From Massospora cicadina (lineage: Eukaryota; Entomophthoromycota; Entomophthoromycetes; Entomophthorales; Entomophthoraceae), in assembly GCA_022478985.1 (NCBI GenBank), contig JAKSZP010017380.1, positions 44,574 through 108,573 on the forward strand: a stretch of 64,000 nt of DNA, read 5' to 3'. The notes under the pieces were generated by a model. The model worked only from the letters and a program-made list of their open reading frames with translations, was not told the origin of the DNA and did no database searches. Numbering within the stretch: position 1 is the stretch's first letter; each line of letters starts with the position of its first letter. The position numbers were made by a program, and so were the translations under genes. Of this stretch, positions 12,213-23,230 are shown one piece after another.

Positions 12213-13321
12213 TGTTAGATTTTAATGGTTGACTCAAAAATAACCCATCAAGAAAACCATCAATGCTGATAGATTACTCACATTGATGGATCCTTTGATC
12301 CTTCCAAAATTATCTGCATAATTTTTAAATTAGATTCACATAAAATTGCCTTGATTGCATCTAAACAACCCAATTATCGTAGCTAATGATAGCTATGATA
12401 TAATATTTTTAGTACTAGATGGTCCCAACCGCTATGATATAATATTATTATGGTCAATTATGGGACCCCCTTGGGTGAATCGAATGGGTTTACAACACAA
12501 ACTTAATTGCATATTTTAAATTTAATGCAGTTATAATTAATGAATATTAGATTTTATGTATGTTGGTCTTCATAATTGGCACAATAGTACTTGCACATGG
12601 ATGGCCCAAATAGGGAGTACCTAGTGCTATCAAGAGGCCTGCTGATATCCCAATTAGGGTTGCATCTTTATTTTTAATCCATATATTCTTTTCCCTCAAT
12701 TATTGTATTTTGTCAGCTGTATGACAATTTGTAATTGGGCTTATTGAAAGGTGAATATACACCGCTGAGGTGCTAATATTACGCCTAAAAATCTTCCCAT
12801 TTATATTAAGCAGTAGTGCCTCCAATTGGGCTGAAATGCTTGTAATTAAGTTAATTCAAGGGCCAAATTAACCTGTGGATTTTTAATACCCACTGCCATA
12901 ATCCATAGCAGATCAGCATGTCATTATTGAACTCAACAAAAGATGAGTATGGCCAGGAGATGCCCTAGAGGTATAAAATACTGATGCCTGGCCTTGACAT
13001 AAAATCATAGTCTTACCTTATCATCATCTTTTCCGTCTTTTATTATCTTTCTATTTGTGCATATTAATATTAAGAAGCGTAGACAAGCGTGAAGGGGAGC
13101 TTGTCATTCATATCTGCATCAGGAGTGTTCCCAATTATATAGGGGAAAGATACCCAGAAGAGACCAGAAAAGTCATATTTAATGTTTTAGCTTTGTGAGC
13201 TTCATAACGGTTAAGAAACACCATAAGAGACATAGCAGAATCGAGGATATATTGTCCAAAACTCTACCCACCTATCAAAACAGGAATATATTTATTAAGT
13301 GAGTAAATCTATAAACTTACA
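12213..13321 (+). repeat. solo LTR with CCACT target duplication
   Basis: A single 1109-bp LTR, TGTTAGATTTTAATGG...ATAAACTTACA, is flanked by CCACT at 12208-12212 and 13322-13326. No internal region is present, so it is the product of LTR-LTR recombination. It carries a TATA-like AGGTATAAAATAC (12969-12981). Its late part resembles the family C LTR. A micro-insertion lies inside it at 12392-12446. Confidence 0.9.
12392..12446 (-). mobile_element. micro-retroposon insertion A with 16-bp target duplication
   Basis: GCTATGATATAATATT occurs at 12392-12407 and again at 12431-12446. Between them is a 23-bp insert holding the core AGTACTAGATGGTCCC. Read on the minus strand, the insert is GGTTGGGACCATCTAGTACT followed by a short A tail, the form of an extremely 5'-truncated retroposon. 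The same core occurs in insertions at 29365, 59271 and, shorter, 24175. Confidence 0.8.
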
Positions 13322-13739
13322 CCACTATCTGGACAAGATGAGGCATATTCTGTTTAAGTAATGCCTTTTGGGCTTGAGAATGCGCCCACAACAATATTTA
13401 AAGAATGATCAATAGTGTGCTGGGTGAACTCCAGTTCACCTGCTTTTGCATATATCAATAATATCCTGGTACAGTCCCCTACTCCTAAACAGCACGTGAA
13501 GAACTTGGAGGCAGTAGTGGCTGTCTTGCATAAGGCTGGCTTGTATTTCAAGCCTTCAAAATGTGAATTTTACCAGGAGGAAGTCACATTCTTGGGTAGC
13601 CTTATCTTAAAAGATGGGTACGCCATTCTGCCCAGCAAACTGATGTCATCCACAAATGGCCAACTCCAACAACCCAAAAGCAATTGATTAGCTTCTTGGG
13701 CACTATTATATTTCTAAAATAAATCTCTGCTGCACTATC

Positions 13740-14170
13740 CCAGTTGGCTGCCCCACTCCATCCACATACATGCAAAAAAATCCCTTTTTGTGGATGCCTG
13801 AGTGCCAGCAGCATTCAATTTAATTAAGGAGTTTTTTGTGTTGCCCCCATCCTCAAGCACGCAGACCCTTCCAAACCCTATATTGTAGCATGTGATGAGT
13901 TGTTTGCCACAGTTGGGGCTATCTTGATCCAAGAGCACGATGGGTTGGAACATCCAGTTACTTATTTTTTTCTGCAAGTTCTCTTTCACTGAGAAATCCT
14001 GGACCATCTATGACAAAGAGCTATCTGCTGTGGTGTGGGCTTTGACCCACTAGCGGTATCTCTTGCAGGGCGCTCAGCATGAGTTGACTGTGCGAACAGA
14101 CCACCAATCTCTTCTCTATTTTCATGAGTCATAAAAGTTGGCACTCTGGCAGGCCCAAACCTACCGGAAT
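13740..14170 (+). pseudogene. chromovirus RNase H domain, family B
   Basis: Fragmented frames show EKSWTIYDKELSAVVWAL and ELTVRTDHQSLLYF, the conserved RNase H blocks holding the catalytic Glu and the last Asp-His pair. The first catalytic Asp is in a broken region. The neighbouring B fragment at 3525-3890 has the same domain. The domain would degrade template RNA during cDNA synthesis. Confidence 0.75.
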
Positions 14171-14499
14171 CTGTGCAGTTTCAACCTCAATATGAGTTTA
14201 TGAAAGGAGCGTTAAATATCCTCACCAATTTTCTAAGCTGCAACCCTGCACATTGTCCAGCTGACTCAGATGAGGCGGATCTTGTCACGGTCTCTCCCTC
14301 TACTCAAATTTTGGCTCTTGTACCTCCCATGGGTTTGTCAGCAGATATAGCTCAAGACACGCCTTTAATTATTCAGGTCTTAGCAGCATAGACAGCATGT
14401 GCTGAAAGGTTGGAACTTTTGGAGCGGTTGTCCCTCCCTTCCTCTAAGAATTCCCTTTATTCCATGGCCAAGGGGCTATTCTAATTTTAGCTGCAGTTG

Positions 14500-15180
14500 T
14501 GGGTCCCTCCCCTTCTCTAAGCTGAAGTAATTCAGGCTCATCACAATCCTCCTACAGTTGGTCACCCAGGGAATAAGAAGTGCATTGATTTATTTAAGTG
14601 CACCTATTATTTGCTGGGCTTGTCAAAGGAAAACCCAGCATGGATCACAGACTGTGTAACGTGCACATGAGCCAAATCAGACCGGTCTGATAGAAATGAT
14701 CTCATACATCCCTTGTAGCAGACAGAGGGTCCATGGACATTGGCGTCCATGAATTTTACTGTTGAGCTTCCCAGTTCAAAGGGGTTTACAGAGGTTATAA
14801 TGGTCGTAGACCGCTTCAATAAACTCTCCTTGTTTATCCCATGCTCTTCCTCCATCACTTCCAAAAAAACTTCCCGCCTGTTTGTGCAACATGTACTTTT
14901 GATGTTTGGGCTTATGCAAAAATTTTTCTTTGACCGCAGACCCCAATTTATGGCACAGTTTTGGAATGAGTACTTGGCGATTTTGAAGACCAAGCCCTGT
15001 CACTCCATTGTGTACCATCCACAGTTGGATGGCCAAACTGAATGGGTCAATCAGATCTTAGAACAGTATCTGTGGTGCTATGCTGTGCAGCTCAGGATAC
15101 CTGTGAAGATGACCTTCCTCTTACTCAGTTTACATAAAATAATGGAACGCATGAATCAACTGGCTTTCCCCATATGAAGC
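14500..15180 (+). pseudogene. chromovirus integrase core, family B
   Basis: The N-terminal HHCC zinc site is visible (HHNPPTVGHPG and later CVTC, about 14537-14672). The catalytic core follows from about 14740 in a 145-codon open stretch. The first catalytic Asp is changed (SMNF where SMDF is expected), the second is present (FFFDRRPQF), and the Glu is present in DGQTEWVNQ. A stop ends the frame near 15175. Integrase would have joined the cDNA to the host chromosome. Confidence 0.85.
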
Positions 15181-15559
15181 AACCTTGGGGTATAATCCCT
15201 CCTTTTTGGTTGGACAGTGTCTCCGCCCAGAGATACTGGCTGCAGCCAACCATGCTTAGCACATTCGGGCCACACAGCCCCAGGTTTGAGAGCATTTAAA
15301 TAAGGCCATAAGTGACTACAAACAGTTTGTGGATTAGAAGCAGCTCCTGGCACACAAGATTAAAGTGGTTTCACACGTCATGCTTGATACTCATCATTTT
15401 GTGGATTTAGGTGCCCTCCTGGAAGTTTAAAAGTAAGCACTAAGGTCCCCACCTGGTGGAAGAGGACTTGGATAATGGCGCCTTTCATTTAAAATTGCCA
15501 CCCCAATGGAAGAAACATCCAGTCTTCCACATATCCCAGTTGTCTCTTTCAAGGGGAGA

Positions 15560-15800
15560 TCCCCTTGGACCCAGAGCTTCTGATGATTGAGGGCGCTGAG
15601 GAAGCTGAGGTTGAGGGCATCCTGGCTTTCCAACGTTCAAGCCGTGTATTTCAATATCTAGTCGCGTGGAAAGGCTATCCAGCCTATGAGAATAGCTGGG
15701 TTGGCACGTGGGACTGTGCTAACTAGTCAGAGCTTGTCAAGGCTTTCCACACCACCATTCAGATGCACACCATCCACTCCAAAGATCGCCACTCTGATGG
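15560..15800 (+). pseudogene. chromodomain at the integrase C-terminus, family B
   Basis: The plus frame from about 15600 reads VEGILAFQRSSRVFQYLV, then AWKGYPAYENSWVGTWDC and ELVKAFH. This is the chromodomain pattern with the YLVKWKGY-type strand and the ENSWEP-type motif. In chromoviruses this domain steers integration to marked chromatin. It places family B in the chromovirus lineage. One internal stop lies before ELVKAF. Confidence 0.85.
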
Positions 15801-15888
15801 TTATTAATTTTCCTAAGGCCCATAAGAATGTGGCCCTTGCTCAATTCCCCAGTGGAGGCGCTTCCCCATCTGGAAAAGATAAGGGTAA

Positions 15889-16819
15889 TATAAGTCTGGG
15901 GGAGCACCTCCACTGTTTATACTGGGTGGCATTCCTGTTCACATCAAAGAGGAGTTTGACAAGGCCAGCTGCCCCTCTTGTCTCACAAAGCAACCTCACC
16001 CATGTGGTGGATGAGTGCTGGGTAACAGCTCTCCCTTTGAAGGCCCGCCACCCTTCCCCACATTTACTTCAGCTGAATTAGTGTGGCAGATTAAGAAAAA
16101 TGTGCTGAGATATCAGAAAGTCACTATCCCCATGGGGCAAAAAGCCCACTGAAGTTGATGGCAACAGGCCTTCGGCATTAAGGTCTTAGAGCCTCAAACC
16201 CTTGGCAACAAAGCCAGACAGGCATGTACTTTTGGTACATGAAGTATAAAGTGTCAAATCATTGGCAAAGCTCGCCAATGGCATCAGGCCATTGGTAAAT
16301 GCTGACACAGTTTAAAACCCTCCCTGGAAGTATAAAACCCCCATCTGACATTTCATGTTTAGTCCAACAGACGCCTGAGCAATTGGGTGTGGGCAGGTTG
16401 GGTGTCACAATCCTGTTACTGACCTCATAGGACCGCCCATACATGAGGGTGGCCTTGGGAGGTTCCTGTGGCCTTTTGGGCGAGACGCCATCACTCCAAT
16501 CATTAAAACCAAAGAAAATTAGCAATTTGGGCATCTGTGGATGAACCAACAGCAACTCAGCCCGCCGCCAACAATTTTGGATTCACTTTGAAATAATCAA
16601 ATTCCCCCTCGCTTAGAGTTCGCCAGGTTAGGCTGAATCTTGAGGGCCCTGATTCCGCACTTTTCTAAGCTATCCCTAAAAATTGTACATCTATTTAAGC
16701 AGTGATAACAGACTGAGAAAGTTTACAGTTGATTCTTTTATTTTTACATTAATAAAAATCTTCCCAATCTTGAATTTAATTAATTAAAGTTTGAATTACC
16801 TTGCTGAACCCCTGTGACA
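15889..16819 (+). repeat. 3' LTR, family B
   Basis: Partner of 9638-10569; it starts TATAAGTCTGGGG (the G of TG mutated to A) after the purine-rich GAAAAGATAAGGG and ends CCTGTGACA. It is followed by leader sequence instead of a target duplication. Confidence 0.8.
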
Positions 16820-17248
16820 ATTAAATTGTGGCCTCACAGCCCACATATTAACTGGGCTGTCTCAGTCGTATTTTTATTTTTGATCTCTGCCATAGTCACT
16901 TGGGCGTATTGTGTCAAGACCTTTCCAGAATTTTCCCTGATCTTACAACTCCCTACAGCCAGCCCCATTGGCCCTGGGACTGCAACAGCCTGGTTTCTCA
17001 CTGGGTTTTCCTTTGCGTTTGAGGCCTGTTGGCACCCCCTTGTTACACATATCCTGGTGCGCTTAGTTGCCATTCATGCGGAAATGCCCGTGGCATTCTG
17101 GATCGCCTTTTGGGTGCTTCTGCATCCCAACTGGAAGGCAGTCTAAAATTTATTTGCCATAACCATGGTCCCTACTTTCCAGTAAAGATTTGGGCAGTTC
17201 AGGATGCATGGTCAGACTGACTTAGATGGTCAGGTCCCAGGTTAGCAC
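16820..17248 (+). other. second partial leader/gag of family B
   Basis: It matches 10570-10920 after the other LTR closely (for example the shared blocks CAGAATTTTCCCTGATCT-like and GGCATTCTGGATCGCCTTTT). Then it is cut at 17249 by the family E LTR. It shows that family B here was part of a tandem or recombined array. Confidence 0.75.
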
Positions 17249-17802
17249 TGTTGTTATAATATAGGGCGATACCGTTGGGATATGATGTAAGGGTCACATA
17301 GGTCAAACTCACTGAACAACAGTCATATGATATTGGGATCGTCAGGCCTCTGAACACACTGGAATATATAATAAAATAGGAGCGATTGTTCTGACAACAC
17401 TTTTATTTTTAATAAATACAGAAAGAGTTGCTGTTCCACTCTCTCAATACTATTAACAACCTACTTAATTCAATAGCCCATCTTGCTTATATATCAGCAA
17501 CTTTGGACGATACCATTCACTTAGCTTAGACTATTCTATTACGCCAATTCTCATTATTTTCAGCTGGTATTCTTCAATTCTCTATCGCCTTAGTTTGAGG
17601 TGATCTAAATTTATATTTATTGAATGTTGATATCGCCTTGTCACCTTATTTGTAGGTAATCCAATAAACATTTGTTATGTTTCAATATCGCCTCAATTCA
17701 GGACGCTCAAATACTCATAAACAATCATCCTAATTGGCAGAATCTCACCATTCCGCCGTAGCTCTTTAAAGCTTATTGTCCACCCATATCAGAATCTTAA
17801 AA
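17249..17802 (-). repeat. 3' LTR, family E
   Basis: 554 bp, similar along its length to 24467-25018 and to the solo LTR at 41452-42018. On the minus strand it follows the integrase C-terminus after a purine-rich AAAAGGGGTTAAT, as a 3' LTR should. Confidence 0.85.
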
Positions 17803-18930
17803 TTAACCCCTTTTGACTGGACGATAAGTCTCCTATTGTTTATATGCTTGGAGAAACTTTGCATGCATGTGATTAATGATTCAACCACTCACTGGGTCTT
17901 AGATGGTATAAGCAAAGATGCTTGTTTTTTTAACTATTTCAAACGGATCAATCCATATGTTAGCCAGCTTGTGTTTCTGCCCAAACCTGTGCTGGTTGTG
18001 GAACAAAACCATCTAACCTTCTTTGAACTGAGCTAACCTGCTACGCCATACCTGATCAGTGGCCTGATTCTTAATCTTTTTGGACAAGCTGAATGAGTAC
18101 GCTTGTGTTTGTAACTTGATCAATGTGTCAGAAATTTTGTCAAGTACCGATGGGGATCCATTTCACAAGTATCTTATATGCACAAGTAGATCAAGTATGG
18201 GAGAGCGGGGTGTTGTACATATAATAGTTAATATGGGATCTTCTCCAGGGCAGAATGATAACTGATATTATAAGCAAAGACAGCGGTAGGCAGGAGGGAA
18301 CTCCAAATTAGAGGGTCTACCAGTTACCATCTTCCTAAGGATGTTCACCAACGTCCCATTGACCCGTTCAACCATTCCATTGGACTCAGGGAGATATGGA
18401 GTCATCAGAACCCCATGGATGCCCATGAGCTCATTCAATATGGGGAGACTGTGCAAGGTGAAGTTGGTTCCGTTATTTGTAAGAATGAACTGAGGGCAGC
18501 CATGTTGCTGGATAATACACTCAATTAAAAACTTGGCCACTGTGGCATCCCCATTCCTATATCACCTGCACTTCAACCCACCTGGTCAAGTGGTCAATAG
18601 CCACCAGAATGTACTTGCACTGGTTAGCTCTCATTGGCAGGGGGCAACAACATCAAGGGAAACTGTATGCCAAGCAAATGTGGTTTCACTATCTGGTACA
18701 AAGTCTTATGGCGGAACGGATTCTCCACTTGGCACTGTGGCAACAGGAAATAGTTTCAAGCACATCAATGTTAATGCTTTCTGAGTAATACCAATGGCGC
18801 AACAGTTTCATTGTCTTGTGTACACCACCATTTCTGGCTGCCTTGTGGGCGCTCATCATAATACCAGGCCATGCTGAGGGTCGCAGACAGTTCACCTTAT
18901 AATTGCTGATATATTTATACAATTCCTCAT
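17803..18930 (-). pseudogene. gypsy integrase (E/A2 element)
   Basis: On the minus strand, the core is in an open stretch (18268-18540) with ILTNNGTNF, where the second catalytic Asp is changed to Asn, and NGMVERVNGTLV holding the catalytic Glu. Downstream, the C-terminal domain is readable to the LTR edge (WIDPFEIVKK, FLQAYKQ). The zinc-binding N-terminal part lies near 18690-18922. Several stops interrupt it. Confidence 0.8.
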
Positions 18931-18959
18931 TCCAATGGAAGGTATTCGTTTACATCTTA

Positions 18960-19480
18960 TTTAATGCTTTTATTACTTGGGGCATTTCGTCGCCATTTTT
19001 CTGCTGAGAATTGTATCATACATCACATTGCCAAGATCTGCCATAACTGCAATGGTTGGCAATCTAGATAAGAAGCCAGAGTTCTAATGTTTTGGTACCG
19101 GTTGGTGGAGGATCTTGAAGTAATAAGCCTGCAGTTTGAGGGCCCATCATGCTAGACGCCCTTCAGACTCCTTGAGGTTCTGCAACCAACGTAACAATGC
19201 GTGATCCATTATGACTTTAAACTTTAACCCATGCAAAAAGACCCTAAATTGCTTATATGCGTAGATCACCACTAAGCACTCTCACTCAGTCATGGTATAA
19301 TTACGCTCATGGCAGTTCAGGCTTTAACTGCAGTATGCAACGGGATTCTACTCTCCCTCGTTGTCTTTCTGAGAAAGGACTGCCCCCACAACGGAAAGGG
19401 ATGCATTTGTGTGAACAATAAACTTCTATTAAAGTTCAGATAGCGTAGCACCGGTGCACTGATCAGCTCCATCCAAAGTA
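18960..19480 (-). pseudogene. gypsy RNase H domain (E/A2 element)
   Basis: Broken minus frames show VHTNASLSVVGAVLSQKD (first catalytic Asp changed to Asn), ERNYTMTE and later KVIMDHALLRWL, the standard gypsy RNase H blocks. It lies in the expected order between RT and integrase. Confidence 0.7.
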
Positions 19481-20340
19481 AGTCAAAAATGTATTGATGG
19501 CTTTCCATCCATTTGAACATGGCATCCTTTTCAACAGCTCAAATAGGGACCCCAATACAGCTGAAGTTAGGGATGAAGCGCCAGTAGTAGCCGACCATTC
19601 CCAAAAATACCTGTATGTCACATTTACTATTAGGTGTAGTCATTTTTTGGATGGCCTCCACCTTGGCTGGCTGTGGTGTCAGCCCCTTAGAATCTACCAC
19701 AAACCCCAGGTATTCCAACTGGTCCTTGAAGAAGTTACATTTGGGAGGCTTTATCTTGATGTTTGCTTCAGTGAGCCAGCGGAATACTGCTTCTAGATGA
19801 TCAAGGTGCTCAGAAAAGGTTCAAGAGAAGTTTTGATATCATTGAGGTATATGAGGACACACAACATCATCAGGTTGCCAAGAATAGTGTCCATGGCGCG
19901 TTGGAACGTAGCTGGGTCATTACACAGCCCTTTTGTCATACAGGTCAGTTGAATAAAGGCCTTTGGATGTGATTACGGCGCATTTCTCCTGTTCCGCCAC
20001 AGGCAACTAGATTTGCCAATAAATGGATATCAAATACATCGCCAAGAAGTAGCGAGCTCCTCCTAACTGATCTAATGCTTTATTATCCAAGGCAAGGGAT
20101 ACAAGTCCTCCTTGGTAATTCTGTTGAGCTTCTGGTAGTCTATCACTACCCAGTTGGTGCCATAATTCTTCTTTACAATCAGAATGGGCGAAGCCCAAGG
20201 ACCCTTGGATGAATCAAGCATCCCTTGCTCCAACAACTTATCAGTATCCTCGGTGACAATGTCTTCAGCTGCACTCAATCAGTGGAATTGCTGAGACCTG
20301 ATAGGAGGATGATCCCCAGTGTTCAATTGATTGACCACCC
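19480..20340 (-). pseudogene. gypsy reverse transcriptase (E/A2 element)
   Basis: The fingers are in an open stretch (20072-20278) with EQGMLDSSKGPWASPI and DYQKLNRITKEDLYPLP. Past several breaks the active site reads YLNDI instead of YLDDI near 19840, losing the first of the paired aspartates. It is inactive. It belongs to the same clade as elements F and A1 by these motifs. Confidence 0.8.
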
Positions 20341-21260
20341 CAAGCACATCCTAAATCATGGTCATCGACGGCAAAAATCTCCTTATACTTCTTAAATAAA
20401 GCTATTGCTTGGTCTTTTTGTTCTTCCAATAGCCCTATTAAATTCTCCTGTGGTACCACTGTCATTAAGCCGGGCTGTGACTTGACGGTTAGACCAAATT
20501 CATTTAACAAACTGAACTTGTGAACCGGAAGGAACTCCTCAATTGGGTCAAGTGTAAATACGCCGCTACTTGGTGTCAACGGATTTGCATTGGTTCATTC
20601 TGGAGATTTACTAACAAAACCTTAATCTCCATAGCCTGGAAATATAACACCTGGAGCCACATGAGGCTCAAACCGCGTTTTCTGATAGGGCCCATTGACC
20701 TCCCCATAAAGCCCATCTGGCACTTCCACCTCTAACTCAGAGTTCACTATGACTTGGTGTCTGGAAGGAATAGATATAGGCCCTGCAGCTCGGAGAGATA
20801 ACCCTTGGTATTCATATATCTGCTGGGGAAGGGGCTGAGTCTTGCTTTTTAGTAGAAGATAGCAGACTGGAATCACTATGTCTCTATATGAAAGATTGAT
20901 ATGGCCCATGTGCACTGGATCCTTTGGCACTCTGCTAGAGGTAAAGTAAATTGGGATCCTCTGCCCCAAAATTTAGAAGGTCTCCTCTGTCATATCAATG
21001 ACAGCCCTGAGATGTCGCAGAAAAGAAGTTCCAATTTACAGGTCATAGTTACTGTTGGGTAGCATTATCACTGGAGCTATAATGACAATGGACCTGGACC
21101 GCAAAGGTAGTACACTGTACGCTCCCTCAGAGACTTGCTTTCCGCTCCAGCGTCCCATACACCATTTGATGGTCCACATCATGTTTAAACATCAACTTTG
21201 CCATCAACTTAGTAGAAATTATGTTGACCAGAGCGCCTGTATCTTTTATAGCACAAACTT
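20340..21260 (-). pseudogene. gypsy protease and protease-RT linker (E/A2 element)
   Basis: The protease active site is visible near 21230 as DTGALVNIISTKLMAKL. The protease C-terminal block NYDLLIGTSF lies near 21035. Downstream to 20265 are two fairly open stretches (115 and 104 codons) making the linker to RT, with a plausible uncharged lead-in to RT but no named domain. The DTG triad is intact. Confidence 0.75.
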
Positions 21261-21739
21261 TATTTCGCTACAAGAATATGGCAGTATTTACACTCAGAAT
21301 AAGAAGAATATTGACTGTTTGATATGTGAACGTTTACGGGATCTCTTCTACCAAGGAAACTCATATCCCCTCACCAACTTTGAGGTATTCTTTAACAATG
21401 GCATCTACCAGAAGGGCAACGTTATCTCCTTTAAGAGTTGGTGCATCTGCGGTGGGATTCAGTTTGTCTGAGGAAGCTTGATCAAACATTTGGCAGGCGT
21501 ACGGCTTTGGTTGCTCCTGTAGCCCTTCATTCACCGCGGCCTTCGCTTGCGCTTGTGTCAGTATGTTCACTCCTCCAAATGGTTGCTGGTATAAAATTTC
21601 GTCATTGTATTGAGGGACTTCCGTGGGATATACTATTATTGATTCAGGGACGTTTGGGGTTAGGACACCGGAGGTAGAGAGTCCCATCCTTATTCCGCTC
21701 ATTCTTTTCCCTGATAGTACTAGTACTGTTGCACTTAGT

Positions 21740-21825
21740 GGACATAAAAGTTAGGGCAACTCCATGCCAGCTGGCCAGGGCGACCACATTCATAGCAATT
21801 AACTTTTAAGAGCCGCATCCTTAGT
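21740..21825 (-). pseudogene. gag zinc knuckle with His changed to Gln
   Basis: One minus frame reads NCYECGRPGQLAWSCPNF: the Cys-X2-Cys-X4-His-X4-Cys spacing is kept, but the histidine position is Gln. Retroelement Gag proteins use this knuckle to bind genomic RNA. Its place between the capsid region and the protease is as expected. Confidence 0.7.
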
Positions 21826-21859
21826 TTTCATAAGAGGGTCCAGACCGGTAAATTAGTTG

Positions 21860-23211
21860 ATGTTTGGTGTAACCTGGGCCATGTTGGTAGGACGATTGCT
21901 GTTACTCAGCGTAACTAGGTCTGAGTCAGTAGTTGGGCTGCTGACGAATTTTGTAAATGGACCCAGGCAGAAGTTGAATGGTTGGGAGTAACTTGGCTAA
22001 GGACGAGGCGCGGAATTATAGTAAGGCCAGGGGTTGCTAGATGGAATGTGGGCAGGATAAGAGTATTCCCTGAATAAGAGGGTCTGGCATCAGGATGTTT
22101 CTGATCCATATTGGATGGAGGGAAGTTAGAGGATATACGGCACAAGAACTGCAAATTTTTGAACAAGGGAACGTCATCATCCAAAATCAGAGAAATGACA
22201 TTGTGAAGCTCATTTATGGCTTTACCACAGAGGTCTTTGCTTTGCACACATCAGCTTCCACTAAATAGCCTGCCCCAATCAGAACATGAGCCTCTGTCAT
22301 AAATCGGTCAGTGAACTCTGTGAGGGTTTCATTACAGCGGAACTTAATAGTCAAGAAAACGCCTTTCACTGCGACATGTTTGAGGTACCCCTGAACAGTT
22401 GAAGCATGGTATCCTTTACTTCCCGGTAGGTAATGGAGCTGCTTGGAAGATAGCAGATGACTTTCTCGGCACTCCCGATATCCAAGGAAGATAGGAAAAC
22501 AGTTTAGCTTTACGCCAATATGAGGAACCTTCCACTGCAAACTCAAAACGTTTGAAGAATCTGTGGATATTCCCAATGCAATTGAATGGAAACAAGCTTC
22601 TCGATATCGACCTCCTCATCCTGTTCATATATGCAACTTTTTGAGGCATACTGAGGAATGGGTCAAGACCCATAAGCAGTCTCTTGATGAGGATCTGGTC
22701 CAGCGTAGGGTGATATGTCCGCTGTTTCAGAGGTAGCGTGGGCCTCTGCAGTGGGCATACTGCCATCACTTGAGGGAATTGGCATTCTGACTCATACTCA
22801 TATCCAGAGCTACCATTGTGGGTGTAGTAGCTCTGACCAGCGTCATAATCTTCCTCATACTGTACCCCCCCTTTTCATCCTTCCTCTTCCCAATGGGAGG
22901 GCTGGGAGGTACTGGTCAATTTCCACTCTGCATATTGCAGTTGTTTGATGGTGTCATCCAAGCGATTGGCAAGTTCCTTGTTTTGTTGTCCCAGAATTTG
23001 CATTTGACTAGATGTGATATTGAGCTGGTGCATAACAGCATCCCGTTCTTGAAGAAGTTCATCCTTTTTCTTGAGCACTGCATCAAAAGTGAGTTTGAGT
23101 TCCTCATTATTAACTGGTGCAGTGCATCGTGAAGATTCCCCAGCAATGCAGGCTTTATGAGATATAGCCAGCGACTGGAGATTTTGAGTTTTTATTGGCT
23201 GATCAATGGGA
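21860..23211 (-). pseudogene. gypsy gag (E/A2 element)
   Basis: The N-terminal part (22875-23220) is an open minus frame rich in Glu, Lys, Gln and Asp (LKKKDELLQERDAVMHQL, NKELANRLDDTIKQLQ), which looks like a coiled coil. The capsid region (22214-22770) has FFKRFEFAVEGSSYW and downstream blocks similar to the gag of family C. Frameshifts separate the pieces. Confidence 0.7.
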
Positions 23212-23229
23212 CTCATGTAGTGAGTACCA
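23212..23229 (-). promoter_or_regulatory. primer-binding site after the A2 LTR
   Basis: On the minus strand it is TGGTACTCACTACATGAG, one base after the A2 LTR end, matching the window consensus with two changes in the first 16 bases. Confidence 0.7.
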
Positions 23230-23230
23230 C

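Larger units (their letters stand above)
11820..13690 (+). pseudogene. chromovirus reverse transcriptase split by a solo LTR, family B
   Basis: RT fingers and palm blocks are visible before the solo LTR (DPYPLPL near 12090, KLDLVN near 12155). After it come GLENAP and the active-site block, here YINNIL instead of YIDDIL (about 13455), then the thumb-side block PSKCEFYQEEVTFLG. Both catalytic aspartates of the YXDD box are changed to asparagine. Taking out 12213-13321 with one copy of CCACT brings the two halves together at the correct residue of the palm. Confidence 0.85.
9638..17248 (+). mobile_element. chromovirus (Ty3/gypsy with chromodomain), family B copy 2
   Basis: Two similar LTRs (9638-10569 and 15889-16819) flank gag, protease, RT, RNase H, integrase and a chromodomain in the canonical order for this lineage. 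After the second LTR the sequence does not go to flanking DNA but into another copy of the leader (16820-17248), so the structure is LTR-internal-LTR-partial internal. No target duplication was found. The RT is split by a solo LTR. All frames are broken. Confidence 0.85.
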
